A DNA stretch of 64,000 bases, taken from assembly GCF_001017435.1 (NCBI RefSeq), contig NZ_CP011371.1, positions 4,836,001 to 4,900,000 of the forward strand, in the 5' to 3' direction. A model generated the notes under the pieces. The model did no database searches and was not told the origin of the DNA. It was given only the letters and a program-made list of their open reading frames with translations. This document shows positions 25,488 to 33,974 of this stretch, one piece after another. Both the position numbers and the translations under genes were made by a program. The stretch is from Caldimonas brevitalea. GTDB lineage: Bacteria; Pseudomonadota; Gammaproteobacteria; Burkholderiales; Burkholderiaceae_C. Within the stretch, counting starts at the first letter, position 1, and each line of letters begins with the position of its first letter.

Positions 25488-27413
25488 TCAGGCTTCGACG
25501 ATCATCCGCGTGCGCATCTCCAGGTGGAGCGCGTGACAGAAGTGGGTGCAGTAGCACCAGAACACGCCGGGCTGGTCGGCGATGAAGGTCACCGAGGCCG
25601 TCTCCAACGGGTTGACGATGAAGTTGACGTTGTACTTCGGTATCGCGAAGCCGTGCGTCAGGTCCTCGACCTTGTCCAGGTTGGTGAGGATCAGCGTCAC
25701 CTCGTCGCCCTTCTTCACGGTGAACTCGCGCAGGCTGAAGGCCGGCGCCAGCGAGGTCATCTTCACCGTCACCTTGCGGCCGCTGCGGAACACGCCGGAC
25801 TCCTTAGGGTCCTTGACCGCCAGCGGGAAGTCGTCCAGCGCATAGACCTGCTTCGGGCGCAGCAGCTCACGCTTCAAGATGATGAAGTCGTGCGGCTCGC
25901 CGCGCACCGGGTGGTCACCCGCGAGCACCATCTTCTCGCCGGAGATGTCGATCAGCTGCTCGTTCTCGGGATGCAGCGGCCCGACCGGGAGGAAACGGTC
26001 CTTCGAGAACTTGCAACCCACCGCCAGCCACTTGCCGTCAGCCGCCACCGTTTCCGATTGCGACGCGTTGACGTGGCCCGGCTGGTATTGCACGTCGATG
26101 CGGTCCAGCACGTACTTGGCGGTCTTGTCGCCGGCGTGGAACTTGATGGCGGCCTCGATGTTCCACTTCACCACCTGGCTGTCCAGGAACAGGGTGGTGT
26201 AGCCATTGCCGCGGCCGTCGAAGGCGGTGTGCAGCGGGCCGAGGCCCAGCTCCACCTCGGCCACGATGGCCTGGTCGATCTTCTCCAGCTTGCCGTCGAA
26301 CCAGTCGAGCACCTTGGCCAGCTCGATCACGGTGCCGGTCGGCGACAGCTTGCCGGCGCAGATGAAGTACTTGCCGTCCGGGCTGGCGTTCACGCCGTGC
26401 GGGTTCTTCGGCACGCTGACATAGGCGGTCAGCGCGGTCTTGGGATCGGCGTTGTTGGCGCGCGTGCCGTCGACCACGGGCACCTTCGAGGTGCCGACGG
26501 TGCGGAACTTGCCGTCCTTCACCGCCTGCTCGATGCGGGCGATGTTGAAGAACAAGCAGGCGTCCCGCTCGGCCGACATCATGTCCTCGTAGCGCGCGCC
26601 GTTTTCGACGTTGTACTGGTTGGTGGCCGCCAGCTTGCCGTCGTACGAGGTCGCGGTCAGGTCGCAATTGCCATCGATCAGCACCTGCCAGCGGACCTCC
26701 ATCGTTTCCGCGTCCACGCAGGTGAACATCGACCGGTACTGGTCCGTCTTGTCGGTCCCCTGCCCCTGGTTGGGTAACGGGATCTGGAACTCGGAGCCGC
26801 AGAAGACACGCGTCGTGTAGTTGATGGCCGGGTCGACCGGGTCGCGCTTGTCGGGGAAGATGCCGTGGAAGCCCTGCACGTTGGGCAGCTCGGTGATCTT
26901 GTCGCAGACGAAGTAGTCGAGCCGGATGCGGGCCAGGCGGCTGTTGATCTTGTCGTTGATCCAGGCATAGCGACCGTCGTAGTTGCCGTCCTTGTAGGAG
27001 GCGTGCACGTGGTGGCTGTCGCCGACGGTGTAGCGCAGGCTGCCGTCGGGCTTGGTGCCCATGATCTTCTTGGACTCGTTGGTGATGCCCCAGCCCACCA
27101 GCGCATCCGGCACGAAGCAGGGAATGCGCAGGATCTCACGGCCCGAAGGCAGTCCCAGCACCCGCAGGTCGCCCGTGTGGCCGCCGCTCCAGAGGCCGTA
27201 GTAGGTGTCCAGCTCGCCGGGCTTCAGGTGCGGGCTGGATGCCTCGCCATGGCTGGCACCGGACGCCGCCGGGGCGGCCGATGTCGACGCGGCAGTCTTA
27301 TCGGTACACCCGACGAAGCCGACGCTCAGGCCGGCGAGCGCTGCGGTATTCAGGAAGCGACGGCGGCCGGTGACGGGCGCGGATTCGTTCGGCGATTTTT
27401 TGCCTTGACTCAT
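25488..27413 (-). CDS. nosZ: Nitrous-oxide reductase NosZ
   Basis: About 641 residues from the ATG ending at 27413 (GAGGAT upstream). A Tat signal peptide (GRRRFLNTAALAGLSVGFVG) marks a clade I, Tat-exported NosZ. The seven-bladed propeller with the His ligands of the CuZ centre is present (GGHTGDLRVL, DSHHVHASYKDG). The C-terminal cupredoxin holds the CuA site CYCTHFCHALHLEM. It reduces N2O to N2 in the periplasm. It is the first gene of nosZRDFYL and has FNR-type boxes in its promoter region. Confidence 0.96.
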   Translation of the reverse strand: MSQGKKSPNESAPVTGRRRFLNTAALAGLSVGFVGCTDKTAASTSAAPAASGASHGEASSPHLKPGELDTYYGLWSGGHTGDLRVLGLPSGREILRIPCFVPDALVGWGITNESKKIMGTKPDGSLRYTVGDSHHVHASYKDGNYDGRYAWINDKINSRLARIRLDYFVCDKITELPNVQGFHGIFPDKRDPVDPAINYTTRVFCGSEFQIPLPNQGQGTDKTDQYRSMFTCVDAETMEVRWQVLIDGNCDLTATSYDGKLAATNQYNVENGARYEDMMSAERDACLFFNIARIEQAVKDGKFRTVGTSKVPVVDGTRANNADPKTALTAYVSVPKNPHGVNASPDGKYFICAGKLSPTGTVIELAKVLDWFDGKLEKIDQAIVAEVELGLGPLHTAFDGRGNGYTTLFLDSQVVKWNIEAAIKFHAGDKTAKYVLDRIDVQYQPGHVNASQSETVAADGKWLAVGCKFSKDRFLPVGPLHPENEQLIDISGEKMVLAGDHPVRGEPHDFIILKRELLRPKQVYALDDFPLAVKDPKESGVFRSGRKVTVKMTSLAPAFSLREFTVKKGDEVTLILTNLDKVEDLTHGFAIPKYNVNFIVNPLETASVTFIADQPGVFWCYCTHFCHALHLEMRTRMIVEA

Positions 27414-27516
27414 GTTGCGATCCTCAGGGATGGTCCGGCGACCTGAAATGGCGGGCTCCGGTACTGCTTGGATATGCATCCGGACTGAATACTCCGCAAT
27501 CTCGCCGGCGTGCCTC

Positions 27517-27530
27517 TTGAGGTGGGTCAA
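27517..27530. promoter_or_regulatory. FNR/DNR-type box for nosZ
   Basis: TTGA-GGTGGG-TCAA, a perfect half-site pair of the FNR/CRP family consensus (TTGA-N6-TCAA). Its centre is about 110 bp before the nosZ ATG and about 109 bp before the cytochrome ATG. Activation of nosZ under low oxygen or nitric oxide is inferred. Confidence 0.7.
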
Positions 27531-27563
27531 CGTTTTCCGAAGCTCGCAGACTTGCAACAGGCT

Positions 27564-27577
27564 TTGACGTGCGTCAG
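27564..27577. promoter_or_regulatory. Second FNR/DNR-type box, on the cytochrome side
   Basis: TTGA-CGTGCG-TCAG, one mismatch from the consensus, 47 bp from the first box and centred about 62 bp before the cytochrome c ATG. Its position suits activation of the divergent cytochrome-apbE transcript. Confidence 0.55.
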
Positions 27578-27632
27578 GTCACGGCCGCCGCGATCCCTCT
27601 AGGCTTCGTCCAACTTCTTCCTGGAATTGATC

Positions 27633-28028
27633 ATGAGTAAACGACTGCTGATTTCCGTCTTGGCCATCGCGGCCCTGGCCGCCTGCGGCAAGAAGGAGGC
27701 GGAAGCGCCCACTGCCCCGCCGGCTCCCGCCACCACCCCTGCCCCTGCCCCGGCCGCTCCCGCGGCAGCTGAGAACGTGGTGGGCAAGAAGGTGTACGGC
27801 AACGTCTGTGCGATGTGCCACGCAGCCGGCGTTGCCGGTGCACCCAAGCCCGGCGACCAGGCCGACTGGACCGCCCGCTCGGCACAAGGCAAGGACGTGC
27901 TGTACAAGCACGCCATCGATGGTTTCACCGGCGCGAAGGGCATGATGCCCGCGCGAGGCGGCAACGCGTCGCTGACCGACGACGAGGTCAAGGCCGCCGT
28001 CGACTACATGATCGCCTTCACGCGCTGA
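27633..28028 (+). CDS. Class I cytochrome c lipoprotein
   Basis: About 131 residues. A lipoprotein signal (SVLAIAALAAC) is followed by a Pro/Ala-rich tether and a c5-type cytochrome domain with CAMCH haem motif and an axial Met in KGMMPARGG. It diverges from nosZ and shares its FNR-controlled promoter region, so it probably passes electrons to NosZ. An in-frame TTG two codons upstream is a weaker start. Confidence 0.9.
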   Translation: MSKRLLISVLAIAALAACGKKEAEAPTAPPAPATTPAPAPAAPAAAENVVGKKVYGNVCAMCHAAGVAGAPKPGDQADWTARSAQGKDVLYKHAIDGFTGAKGMMPARGGNASLTDDEVKAAVDYMIAFTR

Positions 28029-28050
28029 ACCTCGCAAGGACGCGGCTCTC

Positions 28051-29082
28051 ATGGACACGCGATCTCACCTCCCGGTGAACCGGCGCCGCCGCAGCTTGAT
28101 GGCCGCCCTGCCGCTGCTGGTCTGCGGACTCGGGCTCGGCGATGCCCGAGCCGAGCGCTCCGTGCTGCGAGACTCGCGCCTGCTGATGGGCACCCGAGTG
28201 GACATCAGCGTGGCGGCCGCGAACCCCGCACTGGCGCGTCGTGCCATCAACCTGGCTTGGACGGAAATGGGGCGCCTGGTGGACATGATGAGCCACTTCA
28301 GCGCCACCAGCGTCGTCGCCGCGATCAACCTGGCCGCCGGCGTGCAGGCGGTGCAGGTGCCGGCCGAGTTAATGCGCGTGCTGAAGATGGCTCAACAGGA
28401 GTCCGTACGCAGCCGTGGTGCGTTCGATATCACGGTGGGTTCGATCCGCGGCTGGTCCTTTGATCCGCATCAACCCGGGATGCCCTCCGGCGAGGCCGTC
28501 GCCCGGCAGTTGCCGCTGGTCGACTTCCGCCGTGTGGTGCTCGACGAACAGGCCGGGACTGCGTTCTTGACCCAGCGCGGCATGCGCATCGACCTGGGCG
28601 GCATCGCCAAGCTGCCGATCCTCGAAGCCGGCATCGAGACGCTGAAACGCAACGGGATTGCCAGCGCGATGATCAACGGCGGTGGCGACGTGGCCGTCGG
28701 CGGCCCGCTCGAGGAGCGTCCTTGGCGCATCGGCGTGCGCGACCCGCGCGCCCCGCAGCGCCTGCTGGGCGTGCTGCCGGTCACCGAGGGGTTTGTGGTC
28801 TCCTCCGGCGACTACGAGCGCTTTTTCATGCGCCATGGCCAGCGACTGCACCACATCCTCAACCCCGGCACCGGGCGTCCCACGGAGGGGCTGCGCGGCG
28901 TGACGCTGGTGGCCCGCGACCTGGAGTCGGTCAACGGCGTGGGGGCCAGCTTGATGGTGGCCGGCGCAGCCGCCGCAAGGCAACGTGTGCGCCGTGAGGC
29001 GGGGCTCGAGGGACTGTGGGTGAAGGCCGATGGAACGCTCTCGATGTCGCCCGGGCTGGCCCACCGTTGGGTCGGGGCCTGA
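28051..29082 (+). CDS. apbE: FAD:protein FMN transferase ApbE/NosX
   Basis: A 343-residue periplasmic flavin transferase with a Tat-like signal (NRRRRSLMAALPLLVCGLG). Motifs typical of ApbE are present: GSIRGWSF, DLGGIAK, INGGGDVAVGG and HHILNPGTGRP. In nos clusters this protein (NosX) covalently attaches FMN to NosR, whose SGAT motif is intact here. It follows the cytochrome gene by 22 bp. Its TGA stop coincides with the first bases of an IS3-type end remnant (TGACCTGCCCC), so the extreme C-terminus may have been trimmed by the insertion. Confidence 0.93.
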   Translation: MDTRSHLPVNRRRRSLMAALPLLVCGLGLGDARAERSVLRDSRLLMGTRVDISVAAANPALARRAINLAWTEMGRLVDMMSHFSATSVVAAINLAAGVQAVQVPAELMRVLKMAQQESVRSRGAFDITVGSIRGWSFDPHQPGMPSGEAVARQLPLVDFRRVVLDEQAGTAFLTQRGMRIDLGGIAKLPILEAGIETLKRNGIASAMINGGGDVAVGGPLEERPWRIGVRDPRAPQRLLGVLPVTEGFVVSSGDYERFFMRHGQRLHHILNPGTGRPTEGLRGVTLVARDLESVNGVGASLMVAGAAAARQRVRREAGLEGLWVKADGTLSMSPGLAHRWVGA

Positions 29083-29165
29083 CCTGCCCCTGCCCCAGCT
29101 CTCCGGACGTTCGTTCACGAAGACGACCGGCATGACGGATGGGCCAAGCGGCCCGGAAGATGTCC
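29080..29165 (+). mobile_element. Remnant of an IS3-type left end
   Basis: This stretch aligns with the leader of the IS3 fragment at 17957-18045. Shared are TGACC...CCCTG-CCCAG, TCCG-AC-GTTCG, the exact ACCGGCATGA (18006-18015 and 29126-29135), and the GGGCC...GGAAG region after it. The transposase genes are gone. IS3 ends usually start TGA, matching the apbE stop codon here. Confidence 0.6.
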
Positions 29166-29225
29166 GGTCACCGGGCGAGTTGACGTGGTAGACGTCGTGG
29201 TGATGCGGCCGAGAGCGGACCCGCG

Positions 29226-29407
29226 GATGCCGACAACGTCCTCGACTTTTCCCATGCTGCTGACACGCTGGCACCGCACGACGCGCTGGACGCCTCCCTG
29301 AGCGACCACCTGGAAGGTGGCGTGTTGGCGATGTTCGGCTGTTGGGGCAGCTGACGGTGAACCCGGCGCACCCAGTGAAGACGTTGGACTTCGTCTACGG
29401 CGCTTGA
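29226..29407 (+). pseudogene. Decayed C-terminus of an RTX protein
   Basis: Frame one reads DADNVLDFSHAADTLAPHDA then LDASLSD, parallel to NADTITDFVVANDSIVLLDA then LDAGLA in the RTX protein at 4.0 kb. After a frameshift near 29325 the next frame reads LLGQLTVNPAHPVKTLDFVYGA up to a TGA, parallel to LLGTVTV...NDFIYGA and the same stop position. About 60-90 codons between the two parts are missing, along with all nonapeptide repeats. Confidence 0.7.
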
Positions 29408-30029
29408 GCTCCACTCCGTGCGCGACGCTCCCCGAGGCTGGGGCCCACATCGGCGCCCTCGGCCGATTCGAGTGCAACAGCGCATGGTCAGTGGATCGGC
29501 AGGTGCCGCGTGACGGCCACTGAGCGACCGAACGTCGCGCGACTGCTTGTTTTGGCGTGCAAGCGGCACCAGCACCTCTGCTCGTTGTCGGCAGCCGGTG
29601 CAGCCAACGCCTTATGCCAGTCCTCCAACCCATCCCCGCTGTCGACCCGCTTGCGTTGCTCGTGCTCTTGCGCCCCGTGACGGACTTGGCGCCACAGAAA
29701 TCGCCGAAGCCGCGGTCGCCCGGGCCACATGCTCTTCTTGCGCCAAGTGTGCCTCGCCCGCGGCCCCCACCGCCACCCCGGCAGGCCCAGCGTCTCTTCT
29801 CTCGTGCTCTTCTCCCCGACAGCGCAGGCGTCGCTCTTGACAGCGTTGCCACGGCATCGACGGCTCGGACAGCGGCCGCCTGGATCGCCGGCGTCGATCC
29901 GATCGCCATCGCCGGCCTGCATCACGAAATCTTTTAGCGATGATTCAAATTAACGAATGGCTTGCCTGAGGCTTCGTCCTTAGAGTCAACGTCATAAATC
30001 AATCAACCGGCTACTGGAGAGGGAAACAC
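29408..30029. other. Intergenic stretch, no gene recognised
   Basis: About 620 bases between the RTX remnant and the PLP-enzyme operon. One minus-strand frame near 29700 (RLRRFLWRQVRHGA) faintly recalls a group II intron maturase, but the rest does not follow. AT content rises after 29930, where the promoter of the next operon should lie. Confidence 0.4.
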
Positions 30030-31448
30030 ATGGCCCAGGATATATCGCTCGGAGAGGATGATAAATGGCTTGCCCCTATCGCCGACAGCTTACGAGCGCT
30101 TGCTAAAGATGTTCGATTCAACTTCCATGCCTTGCCCATATCGCAAGGCGCCTCCCTACACGGTACTCTCTGCAAAGAGAAATACCGAAAAATATTCAGC
30201 GAAGATGTTCTGAAATTTGAAACCACAGTGACTGGAAAGCACTTCGACACCTTCTTTTTCGCCGAAAGTTGCATTCAAAAGTCCGAAAAAATGGCGGCCG
30301 AGTTGTTTGGCGCCAATGGGACGCTGTTTATCACAGCTGGGACAACAGCAGCAAATCAGATTGCGCTGAATGCATTGTACAAAAACGGTCACAAAGTACT
30401 GCTCGATAGAAACTGCCACCAGTCTCTCCATTTCAGCCTCAACATGCTGCGCGCAGAGGTGTCCTATCTGACGCCGAACTGGTCATGCCATGCGACCGGC
30501 ATGCGAGCGTGGGACGTTGACGCTTTGCTCGCCAACTGTCTTGCTGCACAGGAGTCCGGCGCTGGGTTCGATCTCATCATTCTGAATGCTCACTCATATG
30601 ATGGCTTGGTGCACAGCATCCCCCGAGTTCTTGCACACCTGCTGAACAACGGAGTGAAAACCAGGAATTTTCTGATCGACGAAGCTTGGGGGGCCGCCAA
30701 TTATTTTTGCGACATCCTCTCGGAGCATGCAGCCCTCAACATCGAAGAGCTTCAAGAATCGCATCCCGACCTCAATATCGTCGTCACCCATTCCTCGCAC
30801 AAATCGCTCAGCTGTTTGCGGCAAGCTTCGATGGTTCATTACCGCGGCGACGGCAGCGTTCTAGAGAAACTTCGTATCTCACGTTTCCGCCTTCACACCA
30901 CATCTCCGAGTTATCCGATCCTGGCCTCATTGGACCTGGCGCGCGCTCAGATGCAAGCCGAGGGATGGGAGCTCAGAAAAGAAGCACGACATCTTGCCGA
31001 GAGCTTCAAGCACGAAATCATCACCAACCCTCAATTCCAGTCGCTTTCGATTGACCTGCCGATGGTTCCGCGTTCGGCAGCATCCCATGTGATTCACGAC
31101 CCGACGAAGATTCCACTCAACACCGAGCGACTCGCCATTTCGACGGAAGAGATCAAAGACTATCTTTTCCTACACCACGGGATATATGTAAACCGAATCA
31201 CAGAAAAATCCATGCTGCTCAATTTTCATATCGGGATCACAAAAGAAGCGACAGTTGCCCTACTGGCGGCCCTATCCGATCTTTTGCACCAGGAAGGCAT
31301 GTCCGCCCAAGCAGTCACGTCGACTGACTACATCATTCCCTACCCTCCCGGTGTGCCGCTGATTGTGCCGGGAGATCAGATAACAGCTGAAACGCACCGA
31401 GAAATCGACAACATCAGAAAACGTGGCATTTTGGTTTTCAACGCCTGA
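30030..31448 (+). CDS. PLP-dependent Orn/Lys/Arg decarboxylase-family enzyme
   Basis: A 472-residue fold-type I PLP enzyme. The cofactor region has GTLFITAGTTAANQIALNAL, the Asp in NFLIDEAWGA and the Schiff-base Lys258 in THSSHKSLSCLRQ. The C-terminal YPPGVPLIVPGDQIT segment is diagnostic of the Orn/Lys/Arg decarboxylase family. It lacks the N-terminal receiver-like wing of the long E. coli enzymes. The substrate is not evident; it could act on a basic or acidic amino acid. AGAGGGAA precedes the ATG. It leads a three-gene set (21 bp to the ligase) in a lower-GC island. Confidence 0.85.
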   Translation: MAQDISLGEDDKWLAPIADSLRALAKDVRFNFHALPISQGASLHGTLCKEKYRKIFSEDVLKFETTVTGKHFDTFFFAESCIQKSEKMAAELFGANGTLFITAGTTAANQIALNALYKNGHKVLLDRNCHQSLHFSLNMLRAEVSYLTPNWSCHATGMRAWDVDALLANCLAAQESGAGFDLIILNAHSYDGLVHSIPRVLAHLLNNGVKTRNFLIDEAWGAANYFCDILSEHAALNIEELQESHPDLNIVVTHSSHKSLSCLRQASMVHYRGDGSVLEKLRISRFRLHTTSPSYPILASLDLARAQMQAEGWELRKEARHLAESFKHEIITNPQFQSLSIDLPMVPRSAASHVIHDPTKIPLNTERLAISTEEIKDYLFLHHGIYVNRITEKSMLLNFHIGITKEATVALLAALSDLLHQEGMSAQAVTSTDYIIPYPPGVPLIVPGDQITAETHREIDNIRKRGILVFNA

Positions 31449-31468
31449 CGCAACCCAAGGAGAACCAT

Positions 31469-32959
31469 ATGATTGCTTTGAAAGGAATTGCCGCGATAGC
31501 GAGGGAAACGCCCGAAGAACCGGCGATTGTGGATGGCCCGGTGGTGATGAGCTGGCGCCAGCTTGAAGGCTGTACGCGAAAGAAGATCGCCTTTCTTCTA
31601 GCGCATTACGGGAAAGATTTGCCTAAGCAAGCGCTGTACATCTCGAAGAATCGAGTCGAATTGGTGCCATGGTTGTCGGCATTCGCCACTCTGGGCGTAC
31701 CGATTTCGGGGCTGGACTACACCTTATCACTGCAGTCCTTGAGCAGCCTTATCGAGAAGACGGGCGCTACCCTGCTTCTGATGTCCTCCACGCTCTGGGA
31801 TCACCGTGCCGCTCTCGATCGCCTCGCACCAGAAAGCGTCTTGAAGATCGATCTTGACTCGGTAACCCAGTCGTTCTTCGAAGAATACTCTTATAGCGCA
31901 CAACCGGAAAGCGCGTTGTCGCCCGAGCAAGGTTATGCCCTGCAAAGTTATCGCGCCCTAGGCTTCACGTCTGGCACAACGGGCCTCCCGAAAGCCGTGC
32001 TCCGCACCAAGTCATTCGACCCGCGGCGTTTTGCGTACTTTACCGCGACTTATGGGTTCAACCGCCGGGATCGCTATCTTCTGTGTATGCCGCTCTACCA
32101 CGCAGCGGGAAATGGGTGGGCCCGACTTTTCTTGTCGCTCGGAGCCACCATCTTCATTGCGGATCTCGACTGCCCCGGGATATTGGTGGAGGCAATGGTG
32201 CGGCACGAGATCACCACCACGACCCTGACACCGGTAATGCTCTCGCGCCTGCTGGACCACATAGAGACCGCAGTCCTCGGGCAACCTGCTGCTTTGCGGT
32301 GGGTCCTGGTGGGCGGCAAACACTTTCCTGTTCCGCTGAAGTCGCGCGCGCTGTCGGTCCTGGGCAGCTGCGTACACGAGTATTACGGCACCACCGAAAC
32401 CGGCGTGAACACTATCGCGGACCCGCGCGACATCGAACTCTGTCCCGGGAGTGTCGGTCGCGCATACGACGGGAACAAGATCATCATCATTGATGCGGAT
32501 GGAAAGATCGTTCCGAATGGCGTCCCTGGCGCCGTGGCGATTCACAGCTATATGAGCATGGACCGCTATCTAGATGGGGACATGCAGCGGAGAACGATAG
32601 ACGGCCTGGAGTATCTAGTGACCCCGGAGCTTGGCTACCTCGACGACGACGGCCGGCTTTTTCTACTCAACCGTACCGCAGACACTCGCCAGACGGCCCA
32701 CCTTTATCGATTGGAAGATTCGATTCGAGCCCTACCTTGCGTCGCCGATGTGGCCATCGTCTCTGGAGAGGGGGCACCGCATTGTGCGCTCTCTCTCATC
32801 AAAGGACGCCTATCCACCGACCAAGCGGTGCTGGCCCGTGTTCAGCGCCTAGCCGAAGCCGAAGACGTGCGCTTCGAGCGCATGGCAATTCTGCCGTCTA
32901 TTCCCTACAGCCCGAGCGGCAAGGTGCGCGTCCAAGACTTGGAGGCGTTACTCGCCTGA
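31469..32959 (+). CDS. AMP-forming acyl/aryl-CoA ligase (ANL superfamily)
   Basis: A 496-residue adenylating enzyme. The A3 core LGFTSGTTGLPKAVL is near residue 165 and A5 EYYGTTETG near 303. The A7 region is altered, reading PELGYLDDDGRLFLLNR where TGDLG is usual. The A10 Lys is present in PYSPSGKVRVQDLEALL. No carrier-protein, condensation or reductase domain is attached, so it should form a free acyl-CoA or acyl-adenylate. The partner PLP enzyme suggests joining of an acid to an amine, but that is inference. AAGGAG lies 6 nt upstream. Confidence 0.85.
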   Translation: MIALKGIAAIARETPEEPAIVDGPVVMSWRQLEGCTRKKIAFLLAHYGKDLPKQALYISKNRVELVPWLSAFATLGVPISGLDYTLSLQSLSSLIEKTGATLLLMSSTLWDHRAALDRLAPESVLKIDLDSVTQSFFEEYSYSAQPESALSPEQGYALQSYRALGFTSGTTGLPKAVLRTKSFDPRRFAYFTATYGFNRRDRYLLCMPLYHAAGNGWARLFLSLGATIFIADLDCPGILVEAMVRHEITTTTLTPVMLSRLLDHIETAVLGQPAALRWVLVGGKHFPVPLKSRALSVLGSCVHEYYGTTETGVNTIADPRDIELCPGSVGRAYDGNKIIIIDADGKIVPNGVPGAVAIHSYMSMDRYLDGDMQRRTIDGLEYLVTPELGYLDDDGRLFLLNRTADTRQTAHLYRLEDSIRALPCVADVAIVSGEGAPHCALSLIKGRLSTDQAVLARVQRLAEAEDVRFERMAILPSIPYSPSGKVRVQDLEALLA

Positions 32960-32999
32960 GTAGTGTCAGCACCCTGCAAACCGTTGAAGAGAGATTAAT

Positions 33000-33974
33000 A
33001 TGAAACCGACTTATCTGAAAGGCGTCCTCGCCTGTCTTATTGCCACAGTCTCATGGGGAGCAATGTTCCCAGTGATGACGTCAGCGTTGACCAAACTCGA
33101 CCCGTTCAATTTCACCGCCCTGCGATACACCTTGGCGGGACTCGGCTTCATCATCCTCCTGCTGTTGATGGAGGGCTCAAAATCTTTGAGCTTGAAGGGC
33201 GAGCGCACCATTCTGGTGTGGTTCCTCGGGACATGCGGCTTTGCAGGGTTTGGTTTCCTTGTTTTTTATGGGCAGGAGCTGGCCGGCCCGAGCGGCGCAC
33301 TCACGGCTTCTATCACGATGGCAACGATGCCCATGCTTGGAATGCTCGTCAACTGGATCGTCCGTCGCACACGTCCGCCCCTTCCCACGCTATTGCTCAT
33401 CCTGCTGTCTTTCGCAGGCGTTTCCCTCGTCATAACGGAAGGAAATTTTTCCGACCTCGTCATGACCCCGGAAGCCTTTGTCCCCAATATCCCCATCCTG
33501 GCCGGCGCCCTGTGCTGGGTTATTTATACGGTGGGTGGCAGCTTCTTTCCGACATGGTCGGCCTATCGGTATACGGCGCTCACGACGGTGATGGGGCTCA
33601 CAACGGTTTACGCAGTCGTAGCGGTGCTCACCGTGCTCGGAAAGATTCATATCCCATCCGTTGCCCAGGTCTTCAGCGTCGGCCCCCATTTGCTCTACAT
33701 GGCGCTCGTGGCCGGACTGGTGGCGGTACTTTGCTGGAACGTTGGGAACAAGATTCTCACGCCACTTAACGGGGTTCTCTTTATGGACGTTGTCCCCATC
33801 ACTGCCTTCACCTTGTCGGCATTGACCGGTGTTCAACCAGGCTCTATGCAAGTCGCTGGCGCCTGTATCACCGCCTTCGCCTTGATAGCGAACAACATCT
33901 ATCAGCGCATGCAGGCGGCAGGCGCTTCCCGCAAAAATCAGATGGTGGGGCTGACCGCTAAACGAGCCGCATGA
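33000..33974 (+). CDS. EamA/DMT-family transporter
   Basis: A 324-residue membrane protein with about ten helices in two EamA repeats. The first opens LKGVLACLIATVSWGAMFPV with the typical FTALRYTLAG; the second begins near ILAGALCWVIYTVGG. DMT exporters pump out amino acids, amines and small metabolites. As the third gene of the PLP-enzyme/ligase set it is the probable exporter of their product. GAGAG sits ahead of the ATG. Its 3' end overlaps the convergent LysR gene by 37 bases. Confidence 0.88.
   Translation: MKPTYLKGVLACLIATVSWGAMFPVMTSALTKLDPFNFTALRYTLAGLGFIILLLLMEGSKSLSLKGERTILVWFLGTCGFAGFGFLVFYGQELAGPSGALTASITMATMPMLGMLVNWIVRRTRPPLPTLLLILLSFAGVSLVITEGNFSDLVMTPEAFVPNIPILAGALCWVIYTVGGSFFPTWSAYRYTALTTVMGLTTVYAVVAVLTVLGKIHIPSVAQVFSVGPHLLYMALVAGLVAVLCWNVGNKILTPLNGVLFMDVVPITAFTLSALTGVQPGSMQVAGACITAFALIANNIYQRMQAAGASRKNQMVGLTAKRAA

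Noticed and set aside
21473..25585. Long plus-strand frames of 500-800 residues across the nos genes
   Set aside because: They are antisense to clear nosD and nosR and are His/Gln/Arg-rich with no family resemblance, a usual effect of high GC.
29600..29760. Minus-strand RLRRFLWRQVRHGA resembling a group II intron maturase tail
   Set aside because: Only about 15 residues look alike; the GPWR and SxALxxAL segments that should follow are absent in all three frames.
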